From DASXMX01 sp036495445 (GTDB lineage Bacteria > Planctomycetota > Phycisphaerae > Tepidisphaerales > Tepidisphaeraceae), in the NCBI GenBank assembly GCA_036495445.1, contig DASXMX010000606.1:1-8452 (forward strand): a stretch of 8,452 nucleotides of DNA. Direction: 5' to 3'. Positions 1 to 5,759 of this stretch are shown here, in pieces (the stretch's first letter is position 1; each line of letters starts with the position of its first letter). The notes under the pieces are model-generated. The model ran no database searches and was not told the origin of the DNA. It saw nothing but the letters and a program-made list of their open reading frames with translations. Both the position numbers and the translations under genes were made by a program.

Positions 1-2
1 AC

Positions 3-26
3 ACCCCGGACCCGGACAACCCTTGA
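3..26 (+). CDS. possible C-terminal end of an upstream gene (partial)
   Basis: One frame open from the left edge reads TPDPDNP and stops at TGA 24-26, 13 bp before the next start codon. That spacing would suit the last codons of a cistron co-transcribed with the zinc-ribbon gene. Seven codons carry no family information, so the call rests only on the open frame and the tight spacing. The stretch could equally be non-coding. Confidence 0.25.
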   Translation, partial: TPDPDNP

Positions 27-39
27 TAGGGAGGTCGTC

Positions 40-711
40 ATGAGCATCCTAGCGTCCACGTCCCCGGCCTCCAATCCGATCCCTGCCGGCCCGGCCCAGG
101 CCCGCTGCCCAGACTGTGGAACGCCGATCGCCGTCACCGGCGCGTGCTGCACCGTCTGCCGGCAATCTCAGGTCGAGAATGAAGCCCGGCGCTTGCTGGC
201 CGACGTTCGAGACCTGGCCAACGGCACCGGCATGTTCGCCGAGGTGCCCGAGGAGGAACGTCGCGAGCAGATCCGGCAGTTGATCCTGTCGACCGATGAC
301 GGCAAGCCGGCGGTGAAGACGCCCGAGCTAGCCCTTAGAGATCTGGTCGATGTGCTGCCCGATTCGAGCGTCGACTTGCTGGCGGACCTAGTGAGCCGGC
401 GGATCGCGGAACGGAAGCGAAAGCCGGAGGGCCGGACCCCAACGCTGGTCCGAGTGGCGATCGTCGACCTTACCGATGCCGCGCTAATCGATCTGGTCGG
501 GGAGACGGCGGACCCCGTCCTGCTCAACGCGGCGAGCGCCGAATTGGCCGATAGACTCGGTGGGTCGGCGAGCGCGGAGCCGGCGCCGCTGTACACCTTG
601 GCCGCGGGCGCCGCGCCAGATGCGGTCACGCGGTACGAGCTGGAGGGGAGGATCGAAGTGGAAGGCGAGCCGGTCGGACCAGTCGAGCCAGGCGTTGCGA
701 AGGCCGCTTAG
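40..711 (+). CDS. hypothetical protein with N-terminal zinc-ribbon-like Cys cluster
   Basis: I do not recognise this 223-aa protein. The start is well supported: AGGGAGG (28-34) lies 5 nt before the ATG. Residues 1-20 are a Ser/Pro/Ala-rich tail without a hydrophobic core, so no signal peptide is seen. Residues 23-40 hold Cys23, Cys26, Cys36, Cys37 and Cys40, as two CxxC-type knuckles (CPDC and CTVC), typical of a small zinc ribbon. Residues 42-125 are charged and probably helical. Residues 126-165 alternate hydrophobic and acidic residues. The last 50 residues are Ala/Gly/Pro/Glu-rich and probably disordered. There is no membrane segment, so a cytoplasmic protein is likely. Zinc ribbons of this form occur in nucleic-acid-binding and protein-interaction proteins, but nothing here separates those options. 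A strong terminator follows, so the gene probably ends its transcription unit. Confidence 0.75.
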   Translation: MSILASTSPASNPIPAGPAQARCPDCGTPIAVTGACCTVCRQSQVENEARRLLADVRDLANGTGMFAEVPEEERREQIRQLILSTDDGKPAVKTPELALRDLVDVLPDSSVDLLADLVSRRIAERKRKPEGRTPTLVRVAIVDLTDAALIDLVGETADPVLLNAASAELADRLGGSASAEPAPLYTLAAGAAPDAVTRYELEGRIEVEGEPVGPVEPGVAKAA

Positions 712-737
712 TACGTAACGCAAGCACCGAGTCGAAG

Positions 738-771
738 CCGGGCGGCAGCGATCTGTCGCCCGGTTGCTTTT
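738..771 (+). terminator. rho-independent terminator after the zinc-ribbon gene
   Basis: CCGGGCGGCAG (738-748) pairs with CTGTCGCCCGG (753-763) to give an 11-bp stem with one G-U pair and a CGAT loop. TTGCTTTT follows. It lies 26 bp after the stop of the 223-aa gene. The same left-arm sequence recurs in the hairpin at 3542-3573. Confidence 0.8.
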
Positions 772-1072
772 AATGACCTCCATCTCATCCGCTTGCCAGG
801 TATCTGGCTGCCCCTCCCCAACCTTGTTGTGCGCGCTCGGCCTCATTGCCGGTCGGAACACCTTTGCGGATGGAACAAGGATTCCAACGACGGTGCGCAA
901 TGATCGCGGTCAGATTTCGGAAGCGTAAGTGGGATCGAGTAGCCCAATGGTCGGCCACGATTCCAACCTTCATGTCTGACGCGCCGGCACGACACGTTGG
1001 CGAGGGCAGGTTCGGCGCGTCGTTCGGTCGGACGCGGTTGCGACCGCGAATGAAAACGTTCGGAGAAGCCAC
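772..1072. other. intergenic region upstream of the coupled CARDB-like pair
   Basis: About 300 bp with no convincing gene. Open frames here are Arg-rich and lack a ribosome-binding site. Two small structures are visible. One is a perfect short inverted repeat, GCCAG-GTAT-CTGGC (795-808). The other is a hairpin with stem CGGTCG (1025-1030) and CGACCG (1041-1046), ending about 15 nt before the Shine-Dalgarno sequence of the next gene. The promoter for the 1073-3408 pair should lie here, because the terminator at 738-771 separates it from the upstream gene. I could not identify a confident -35/-10 pair. Confidence 0.5.
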
Positions 1073-1912
1073 ATGTCTGTACAGCTCATCATTCGGGATG
1101 GAAGTCCGTACTGGTACCTCAGCCCCGACATCTGGGTTGTGCCGGGAAACGACCCGACCGCTCCTCCAGGGAGTCCGATCGCAGGTCAACCGGCCTACCT
1201 TTGGGCTCATGTGTCCAACAACGGCAGCACCGATGCCTCGGGTGTGCGTGTGGACTTCTACTGGGCCAACCCGGCGCTTCAGGTGCTGAGGAGCACCGCG
1301 AACTTCGTCGGGTCCGCGTTCGCGGACGTGCCGGCCGGCGGCGGCCAAGACGTCCTCTGCCTGACGGCGTGGCATCCCGTCATCGTCAACGGCGGCCACG
1401 AATGTCTGGTGGCGGTAGCCAACCACCCGGCCGACCCACTGCCCGACCCACCGCCCGACGACTTCAACCCTCCCGCCTACCCGCAGGTCGCCCAGAAGAA
1501 CCTTACCGTGTACGCGGCGAGCCAGCACTCCGCCCCGGCCCCGCTCATGGTGTCGGGCTGGCAGCGCGCCGACAAAGCGGTGGAAGTGGTGGCCGAGGTG
1601 GGGGGAGAGCTCGACGACCTTTCGCTCGCCCGCCTCGGCCTGCGGGGGCGGCACCCGGCAAAGGAAAAGGTCGTGGAGGTCGGCCTCGACTATCAACCCC
1701 GTTGCGTCGGCGACACTGATCGCCTTGGGCCATCCAGGCTTGCGGTCAAGGTGCCGCGCGGCACATCCTCGGCCGTCTACGCGTCGATCCGAGCCCGGAA
1801 GCTCGGCACGGACGAGTACCAGCTCGTCCGCTTCGTCGAGAAGGTGAATGACAAGGTCCTCGGCGGATTGGCGTTTGTCGTCGTTTCCGGAGGAAAGGAG
1901 GTGGCATCATGA
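1073..1912 (+). CDS. CARDB/Ig-like beta-sandwich protein, first gene of a coupled pair
   Basis: A 279-aa protein of unknown function. The start is supported by GGAGAAG (1062-1068) just upstream of the ATG. Residues 36-147 resemble a CARDB-type domain (a beta-sandwich fold often used for adhesion or binding). They show an AYLWAHVSNNGSTDASGVRV strand pair, then VPAGGGQDVLC, HECLVAVAN and a closing QKNLTVYAA strand. A Pro/Asp-rich insert lies at about 120-137. Residues 158-272 form a second, apparently all-beta region ending in hydrophobic GGLAFVVVSGG. Cys residues are at 96, 111 and 211. No signal peptide or membrane segment is seen, which is odd because CARDB domains are usually extracellular. 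The stop overlaps the start of the next gene (ATGA), so the two products are probably made together and may form a complex. The fold call comes from pattern only. Confidence 0.75.
   Translation: MSVQLIIRDGSPYWYLSPDIWVVPGNDPTAPPGSPIAGQPAYLWAHVSNNGSTDASGVRVDFYWANPALQVLRSTANFVGSAFADVPAGGGQDVLCLTAWHPVIVNGGHECLVAVANHPADPLPDPPPDDFNPPAYPQVAQKNLTVYAASQHSAPAPLMVSGWQRADKAVEVVAEVGGELDDLSLARLGLRGRHPAKEKVVEVGLDYQPRCVGDTDRLGPSRLAVKVPRGTSSAVYASIRARKLGTDEYQLVRFVEKVNDKVLGGLAFVVVSGGKEVAS
1894..1912 (+). promoter_or_regulatory. strong Shine-Dalgarno and ATGA start/stop overlap
   Basis: AAAGGAGGTG is an almost perfect anti-16S match, placed 5 nt before ATG 1909 and inside the last codons of the preceding gene. 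The stop TGA (1910-1912) overlaps that ATG. This fixes the start of the 499-aa gene and indicates translational coupling. Confidence 0.85.
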
Positions 1913-3408
1913 GCGCGACCCCACTTCAAGTTCTCACGCGTCCGTTCGCGATTGAGCCCGTCACCAACATCATGCTGCCCGACGGGATTTTCGACAACGC
2001 GATCTACAACCTTCGCATCGCCTGCCACTACACGAATACGTCGACCACGCCCCTCAACAATGTGACGCTCTATCTCGAGAGCCTCGGCGATCCAGGCATC
2101 GTTCCGGTGGCGAAGACGTTCTCGTTCGACAAGATCCCTGCGGGGGCGTCCGTGCTCGTGATGTGGGACGCCAACTTTAAACTCGCTACGCCGGGCAAGC
2201 CACTCGTCAGCTTCGTGGCCCAAGCCGACGGCTTTGACTCCAAACGCTCGATTCTGCAGATCTTCGTCGCGCAAACGCGGTACAACTCCGCCACCAACAC
2301 CTACACGTGCAGCGTGCCGGAAGGTACGCTTAAGGTCTCCAAGATCTCGGCCATTGTCCCGGCCGCCACCTGGGGATGCACGCAGGGTAAAGATCGCCGT
2401 TGCGTCTGCCCGCCCAAGGGGCCCTGGGTCCCGACCGGTGTGACGATCGACTGGGCGCCCAACCCCGCGTTCGCCGGCCTCCACGGGGAGCTCCCGTTCT
2501 CGGATCCGTGGTGGAAGATCCTTGCGCTACTCGTCGCACTGATTGCCGCCATCGTCGCGGCAGTCGAGGCTGCCACCGGCGGTGGGACGGCCGGCGCCGG
2601 AGTCAGCGGGACGGTCGACGAGACCGAGCCATCTGTGCACTGCTGCTCACCGGCCTCCGGCGGCGACGACGTGCATGACGGCGTCGCCGGGGCCGCATCG
2701 GCGGTCGCCGTGGCGGCGCTCGCGACCGCGTGCTCCGACGCGGCCGACCCATTCTGGCGCGGGCAGGAGAATACGACGCCGGCAGCCGGTGAGACCACGA
2801 TCGGCGAGCAGGTCGTGGCCAAGTGGTCGCTTCCCGAGGCGCCGAACGCGGGAAAGGCCTACCCGGCCGACGTCGAGTGGACCTACACCCGGTTCACGAC
2901 CGGCAAGACCTACACGTACTCGGTCAAGGAGACGCAGATCAACGTCCACGTCTCCGATGGCGTCGAACTCGACACGCCGGCGATCGTGAACGCGTTCGAT
3001 CCGCTCTGGGTGAAAGCTAAGTTCCAGAAGACCGGAGGCGACTACTTTAAGGGTGCGGAACTGTACGCTTACGCGATCTTCCAAGCACCCAACAACGGCC
3101 TGTTCTTCGTCGTGCCATTGACCGACGACGGTTTGGGCTTCGACCCCGGGGCCAACGACACGATCTATGCCGGTGCGCTCGACCTGAGGGAGGCGTACAA
3201 GCTCCTGCTCCGCTACAAGCAGGACGTTCGAGGACTCTGGCGAATCTTCGTCTATGCTCAAGACGTCAATCTGACCAAGCCCGGCACACCCCCGGAGATT
3301 GCGGCCCAACACATCGGCGGCTTCTTCGTTGCAAGTGCGCTGACAATCACGTTCGATCCGTCCCTTCCCTGTCCGCTCAAGGCACAGGCGGCCATTACGG
3401 TCGTCTGA
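1909..3408 (+). CDS. large hypothetical protein: beta domains flanking two hydrophobic segments
   Basis: A 499-aa protein of unknown function. Its ATG overlaps the preceding TGA, and AAAGGAGGTG (1894-1903) lies 5 nt upstream, so strong coupled translation is expected. Residues 1-150 look like a CARDB/Ig-like beta-sandwich (NLRIACHYTNTSTTPLNNVTLYLE). Cys157, Cys165 and Cys167 follow in a short basic loop. Residues 201-223 (WWKILALLVALIAAIVAAV and onward) are a convincing transmembrane-length hydrophobic segment. After a Gly-rich stretch and a Cys245-Cys246 pair, residues 257-275 form a weaker Ala/Val-rich segment ending at Cys275. Residues 310-480 are again beta-rich. PLTDDGLGFDPGANDTIYAG and GLWRIFVYAQD resemble the Asp-rich modules of secreted 'choice-of-anchor X'-type domains. 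There is no N-terminal signal peptide. Topology is unclear: the segments may be a membrane hairpin or a hydrophobic core helix. A hairpin terminator lies about 130 bp downstream. Confidence 0.75.
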   Translation: MSATPLQVLTRPFAIEPVTNIMLPDGIFDNAIYNLRIACHYTNTSTTPLNNVTLYLESLGDPGIVPVAKTFSFDKIPAGASVLVMWDANFKLATPGKPLVSFVAQADGFDSKRSILQIFVAQTRYNSATNTYTCSVPEGTLKVSKISAIVPAATWGCTQGKDRRCVCPPKGPWVPTGVTIDWAPNPAFAGLHGELPFSDPWWKILALLVALIAAIVAAVEAATGGGTAGAGVSGTVDETEPSVHCCSPASGGDDVHDGVAGAASAVAVAALATACSDAADPFWRGQENTTPAAGETTIGEQVVAKWSLPEAPNAGKAYPADVEWTYTRFTTGKTYTYSVKETQINVHVSDGVELDTPAIVNAFDPLWVKAKFQKTGGDYFKGAELYAYAIFQAPNNGLFFVVPLTDDGLGFDPGANDTIYAGALDLREAYKLLLRYKQDVRGLWRIFVYAQDVNLTKPGTPPEIAAQHIGGFFVASALTITFDPSLPCPLKAQAAITVV

Positions 3409-3541
3409 CTCGGACGCCCTGGGGATGGTTGCGAATCGGTGTCGGAGGGCGCCGTTGCCGGTCTACCGTCGGTCGGTGATTCACGCACCGGTCGAGCCGG
3501 GCTTCGCGACGACGCAGTGAGCACGGCTTGGATTTCTGGAG

Positions 3542-3573
3542 CCGGGCGGCAGCACGAAGTTGCCGCCCGGTTT
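3542..3573 (+). terminator. hairpin terminator after the coupled pair, abutting a convergent gene
   Basis: CCGGGCGGCA (3542-3551) pairs perfectly over 10 bp with TGCCGCCCGG (3561-3570) around a 9-nt loop, followed by TTTC. The T tract favours the plus strand. Read from the minus strand the hairpin lies directly after the stop of the OB-fold-like gene, but it has no T tract in that direction. It could still serve both genes. Confidence 0.65.
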
Positions 3574-4025
3574 CATTGAGCTTGTGCGGGCGACGGGTCT
3601 TTGTCCTTCGTCTCATCGAGCTGGTCAACCCGGTTGAGAATGATCTCCGGCCGGCCCCGGTAGAGTTGCAGCGTTCCGGTGATCCGCACCTCTGCGCCGT
3701 CCAGCGCCTTGGCGACATCGCCGCCGTACTTCTTGTCGAAAGGCTCGCGGTCCCGCGGAAAGAGGGCGGCGTAGAAGCGGCTCTTCTCGGCGCCAACGAA
3801 TTCGATCCGCATCACCCTGCCGGTCGTGCTCCACTCGGCGCTGGCCGCCGTGCCGTGGACGATTACGGGCGAACCCGTCGCGGCCGCGAGCGCTGCCGGG
3901 TCTTTCAGGTCAACGGCGACCGGACGGCTCGTCGGCCGGGTGGTTGGCCGCGACGACTGGCCCGAAGCAATCGACGAGAGGAACAGGCCGAGGAGCAACG
4001 CGAATGGGGCAGGGAAGCGCCGCAT
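3573..4025 (-). CDS. exported OB-fold-like protein
   Basis: A 150-aa protein. Residues 1-23 are a classical signal peptide: MRRF, then an Ala/Leu/Phe core, then a SSIASGQ cleavage region. A short Ser/Arg/Pro/Thr linker (24-35) of a kind frequent in Planctomycetota follows. Residues 52-137 fit small OB-fold domains of the 'OB-fold nucleic acid binding/tRNA_anti-like' type. A strand PVIVHGTAAS leads into GRVMRIEFVG and RFYAALFPRDREPF. A V-ITGTLQLYRGRPEIILN strand pair then closes the barrel (about 113-131), and its YRGRPEIIL signature is typical. The C-terminus is charged (DETKDKDPSPAQAQ). Export makes a nucleic-acid role uncertain, since exported OB-fold domains in this class may bind other ligands or proteins. 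The start gives a full signal peptide but only a weak ribosome-binding site (CGGGAC). The gene is divergent from the SRAP gene and convergent with the upstream pair. Confidence 0.8.
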   Translation of the reverse strand: MRRFPAPFALLLGLFLSSIASGQSSRPTTRPTSRPVAVDLKDPAALAAATGSPVIVHGTAASAEWSTTGRVMRIEFVGAEKSRFYAALFPRDREPFDKKYGGDVAKALDGAEVRITGTLQLYRGRPEIILNRVDQLDETKDKDPSPAQAQ

Positions 4026-4196
4026 GTCCCGGAACTTATCAGGCCCGTGTTTAGGATGCGTTAGCGAACGCCACCGAAATGTCTGAATGCGTTCGGGAGC
4101 GGTCTGAGTCCGGTTGTACCCGTGCCTGGAGCCGCGGTGTTGCGTCGCTCGGCGTTTTCTATTGCGCGGTCTGGGTCAACGGTAGGATGTCGCCGC
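4026..4196. other. divergent intergenic region between the OB-fold-like and SRAP genes
   Basis: This 171-bp region must hold promoters for both divergent genes, but I see no clear -35/-10 pair. A frame open from 4122 into the SRAP gene exists. It is discounted because the SRAP catalytic Cys must follow the initiator Met at 4197. Confidence 0.4.
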
Positions 4197-4841
4197 ATGT
4201 GCGGCCGATACACGCTCACGAAGCTGGCGGACCTGTTGCGGCTCATCCCGTGGCTCCAGGCGCCGGCGGACATCCTCGAACGCGAGGCCCGGTACAACGT
4301 CGCACCGTCGCAGGTGATGCCTGTTGTCACCGCGGACGCGGTGCGGGTGGCCCAATGGGGATTCGTTCCAGGTTGGGCGAAGGAACCGCCCAAGGTGCGG
4401 CCGATCAACGCCCGGGCGGAGACGGTGGCGGCCAGCGGGATGTTCCGCACCGCGCTGGCCAAGCGGCGGTGCCTGGTGCCCGCGGACGGGTTCTACGAGT
4501 GGAAGGGCAGCAAGCCGCCGAAGCAGCCGTACCTGATCCGCATGCGGGACGGCTCGCCGTTCGCGTTCGCCGGGCTGTGGGAGCGATGGAAGCCAACAGA
4601 GGGGGATCCGATCGAGACGTACACGATCCTGACCACCGCGCCCAACGAGTTGATGGCCTCGATCCACAACCGCATGCCCGTCATCATCCCGGTCGCACGG
4701 TACCGGGATTGGTTGGAAGGTGACACGGCCACCGAACTGCTTCAGTCATACCCCGCCGGGGAGATGGAAGCCTTCCCGGTGAGCAGCCGCGTCAACAGCC
4801 CGAAGAACGACGTGCCCGAGTGCCGGGTGCCCCTGGGGTGA
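4197..4841 (+). CDS. yedK: SRAP-domain protein (YedK/HMCES family)
   Basis: A 214-aa SOS-response-associated peptidase (SRAP) protein. Family knowledge: YedK and HMCES bind single-stranded DNA and form a thiazolidine crosslink between Cys2 and an abasic site, shielding it from strand breakage. The start is set by chemistry: the initiator Met is removed and Cys2 becomes N-terminal, so MCGRYT at 4197 is right and the longer frame from 4122 is wrong. A GGTAGGAT stretch upstream can serve as ribosome-binding site. Visible signatures are Cys2, RYNVAPSQ (32-39), WGFVPGWAK (54-62), PINARAET with Asn71, ADGFYEW with Glu101, and IHNRMPVI with His157. The last three match E. coli YedK Asn75, Glu105 and His160. 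Length is normal for bacteria. It is a single-gene unit, convergent with the small minus-strand gene 15 bp downstream, and close to the ada-alkB repair operon. Confidence 0.95.
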   Translation: MCGRYTLTKLADLLRLIPWLQAPADILEREARYNVAPSQVMPVVTADAVRVAQWGFVPGWAKEPPKVRPINARAETVAASGMFRTALAKRRCLVPADGFYEWKGSKPPKQPYLIRMRDGSPFAFAGLWERWKPTEGDPIETYTILTTAPNELMASIHNRMPVIIPVARYRDWLEGDTATELLQSYPAGEMEAFPVSSRVNSPKNDVPECRVPLG

Positions 4842-4856
4842 GCGCCTCGCAGGCAT

Positions 4857-5075
4857 TCAGCAAAGGACTCGCCCCGGCGCTCTATGCCGCCCGGCTCGGA
4901 CGGTTTTTCGGTACGCCCCTTCCGTGTCCTGCTCGATGCGAACAGGGCGCTGATCGTCCCCCGGCCCGAGGCTGAGCAGGACTTCCCGAAATGCGTCCGC
5001 GTGGGTCGGCGCATCGATGGTACCGATCCAGTCCCACGCGCTGCCGGTCCTCAAGTACAACTGATACGTGCGCAC
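4857..5075 (-). CDS. small conserved-looking protein, GTG start
   Basis: A 72-aa protein I cannot name. The start is GTG at 5075, supported by a strong AAAGGAGT (5082-5089 on the plus strand, read in reverse) about 6 nt away. Residues 1-50 look genuinely protein-like: an amphipathic strand MRTYQLYLR, an aromatic turn SAWDWIGTIDA, a helix THADAFREVLLSL, then a strand PVRIEQD. This beta-turn-helix-beta plan is seen in many small uncharacterised bacterial proteins. After about residue 56 the sequence turns basic (KTVRAGRHRAPGR), and this part overlaps a terminator-like hairpin for the opposing SRAP gene, so the C-terminus may be poorly conserved. No signal peptide, membrane segment or Cys motif is present apart from the terminal Cys72. 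It is probably cytoplasmic and of unknown function. Confidence 0.7.
   Translation of the reverse strand: MRTYQLYLRTGSAWDWIGTIDAPTHADAFREVLLSLGPGDDQRPVRIEQDTEGAYRKTVRAGRHRAPGRVLC
4887..4908 (+). terminator. probable terminator of the SRAP gene, inside the opposing small gene
   Basis: CCGCCCG (4887-4893) pairs with CGGACGG (4897-4903) around a GCT loop, with one C-A mismatch, followed by TTTTT. It lies about 45 bp after the SRAP stop codon, which is a normal distance, but it falls within the 3' third of the convergent 72-aa gene. Confidence 0.55.
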
Positions 5076-5580
5076 AACAGAACTCCTTTCTGTTCCCGCC
5101 CTGGAGTGCCATGAACTGATTCACGAAGTGGGGGCGATTGCCCGGCGCCCCAGAAGGCGTCCTTGGTACCGAAGAACCGGGGGTGAAGCAATCCCTCTTC
5201 AGCAATAAAATGAAACGCCAACTTTTCGCCGGCCGCCTTCCTGAAGCCCGGGGTCGCGGGCCGACAAAGTGGAGCGGTTTCGAGCCAAGACCGCCCCACG
5301 GGATGGGGGCGGGGCGAGTCGATGTTTGGCAGCGGCCCGTCCCTGCTACGGCGTGTGGTGGACGCGGTCTGCGGCACCCAATTCGTAGGCGGCGTCTGGT
5401 AACCTGATCGAGGTGGACGTGAGAGGTGATCAGGCGGCCCCTCACTGCGCCGACCGTCTGGCTCGGGGCGGACGCGGCGGGCGATCGTGATGCGGCGCGA
5501 ACGTTTTCGGATCGGCCGGCCCGGACAACAATCGCGCGTCGGCGCCGGCAACATCTCCACTTCAGGCGGTCCAACCGTAC
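5076..5580. other. long stretch without a convincing gene
   Basis: Several open frames cross this region, but their translations are rich in Arg/Pro/Gly and none has a supported start. The patch near 5185-5232 is noticeably AT-richer than its surroundings. In one minus-strand frame it reads EKLAFHFIAEEGLLHPRFFG, which looks more protein-like than the flanks and may be a gene remnant. The promoter for the 72-aa minus-strand gene must lie at the left of this region. A separate inverted repeat sits at 5403-5434. Confidence 0.45.
5403..5434. repeat. inverted repeat CCTGATC...GATCAGG
   Basis: A perfect 7-bp inverted repeat (5403-5409 and 5428-5434) encloses 18 bp. GAGGTG occurs twice in direct orientation, at 5410-5415 and 5423-5428. 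No T tract follows. It could be a regulator-binding site or a chance palindrome. Confidence 0.35.
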
Positions 5581-5663
5581 TTCTTGTAGTGGAATTCGAT
5601 CGACGCCGGGCAGGGAGCGCTCCGCGCGAGGAGAATCGCCGCATCCGAATTCCACCGCAAGAA
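5581..5663. repeat. 18-bp inverted repeat pair upstream of ada
   Basis: The right arm (5646-5663) reads CGAATTCCACCGCAAGAA. The left arm (5581-5598), read on the minus strand, is CGAATTCCACTACAAGAA. The arms match at 16 of 18 positions, with 47 bp between them and about 65 bp centre to centre (roughly six helical turns). The right arm contains AAT-N6-GCAA and the left arm AAT-N6-ACAA. The pair most likely marks two oppositely oriented protein-binding sites. Confidence 0.75.
5648..5660 (+). promoter_or_regulatory. candidate Ada operator (A box AAT, N6, B box GCAA)
   Basis: AAT (5648-5650), six bases, then GCAA (5657-5660) is the spacing of the Ada-binding A and B boxes described for the E. 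coli ada promoter. The following GA also matches the E. coli site as I remember it. A -10-like TAGATT lies at 5692-5697, a distance compatible with activation from just upstream of a poor -35 (GTGCCC, about 5669-5674). Methyl-Ada would bind here and activate its own operon. Confidence 0.55.
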
Positions 5664-5691
5664 ACGGAGTGCCCGGGCTCGCTGCGTGCGC

Positions 5692-5697
5692 TAGATT
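5692..5697 (+). promoter_or_regulatory. candidate -10 element of the ada operon
   Basis: TAGATT matches TATAAT at four of six positions and lies 31 bp after the candidate B box. No good -35 lies 17 bp upstream, as expected for an activator-dependent promoter. It would leave a 5' leader of roughly 55 nt before the ada start. This is weak on its own and gains weight only from the operator upstream. Confidence 0.35.
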
Positions 5698-5759
5698 GTT
5701 CGCGGGTAGATGCAATCGAGATCGATCGAGCCCGCCCCTGCCTTGATGAGGAAGAGCCT

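Noticed and set aside
871..969. Repeated GATTCCAAC word upstream of the coupled pair
   Set aside because: It is a 9-bp direct repeat with no further similarity and no regular spacing, compatible with chance.
846..1289. 147-aa plus-strand open frame across the gap before 1073
   Set aside because: It overlaps the start of the 279-aa gene in another frame, has no ribosome-binding site, and has an Arg-rich random composition.
785..1696. 303-aa minus-strand open frame
   Set aside because: It is largely antisense to the well-supported gene at 1073-1912, has an Arg/Val/Gly-rich composition, and shows no family features.
4140..4165. TTGCGT ... TATTGC as a promoter for the SRAP gene
   Set aside because: The spacer is about 14 bp, too short for a standard promoter, and the -10 match is poor.
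4122..4196. N-terminal extension of the SRAP gene to an ATG at 4122
   Set aside because: SRAP proteins need Cys as the residue exposed after Met removal. MCGRYT at 4197 is the family start, and the extension looks random.
5487..5759. 91-residue extension of Ada to an ATG at 5487
   Set aside because: The translation is Arg/Pro-rich and unlike Ada. The region holds the candidate operator and promoter, and ATG 5760 has a good ribosome-binding site.
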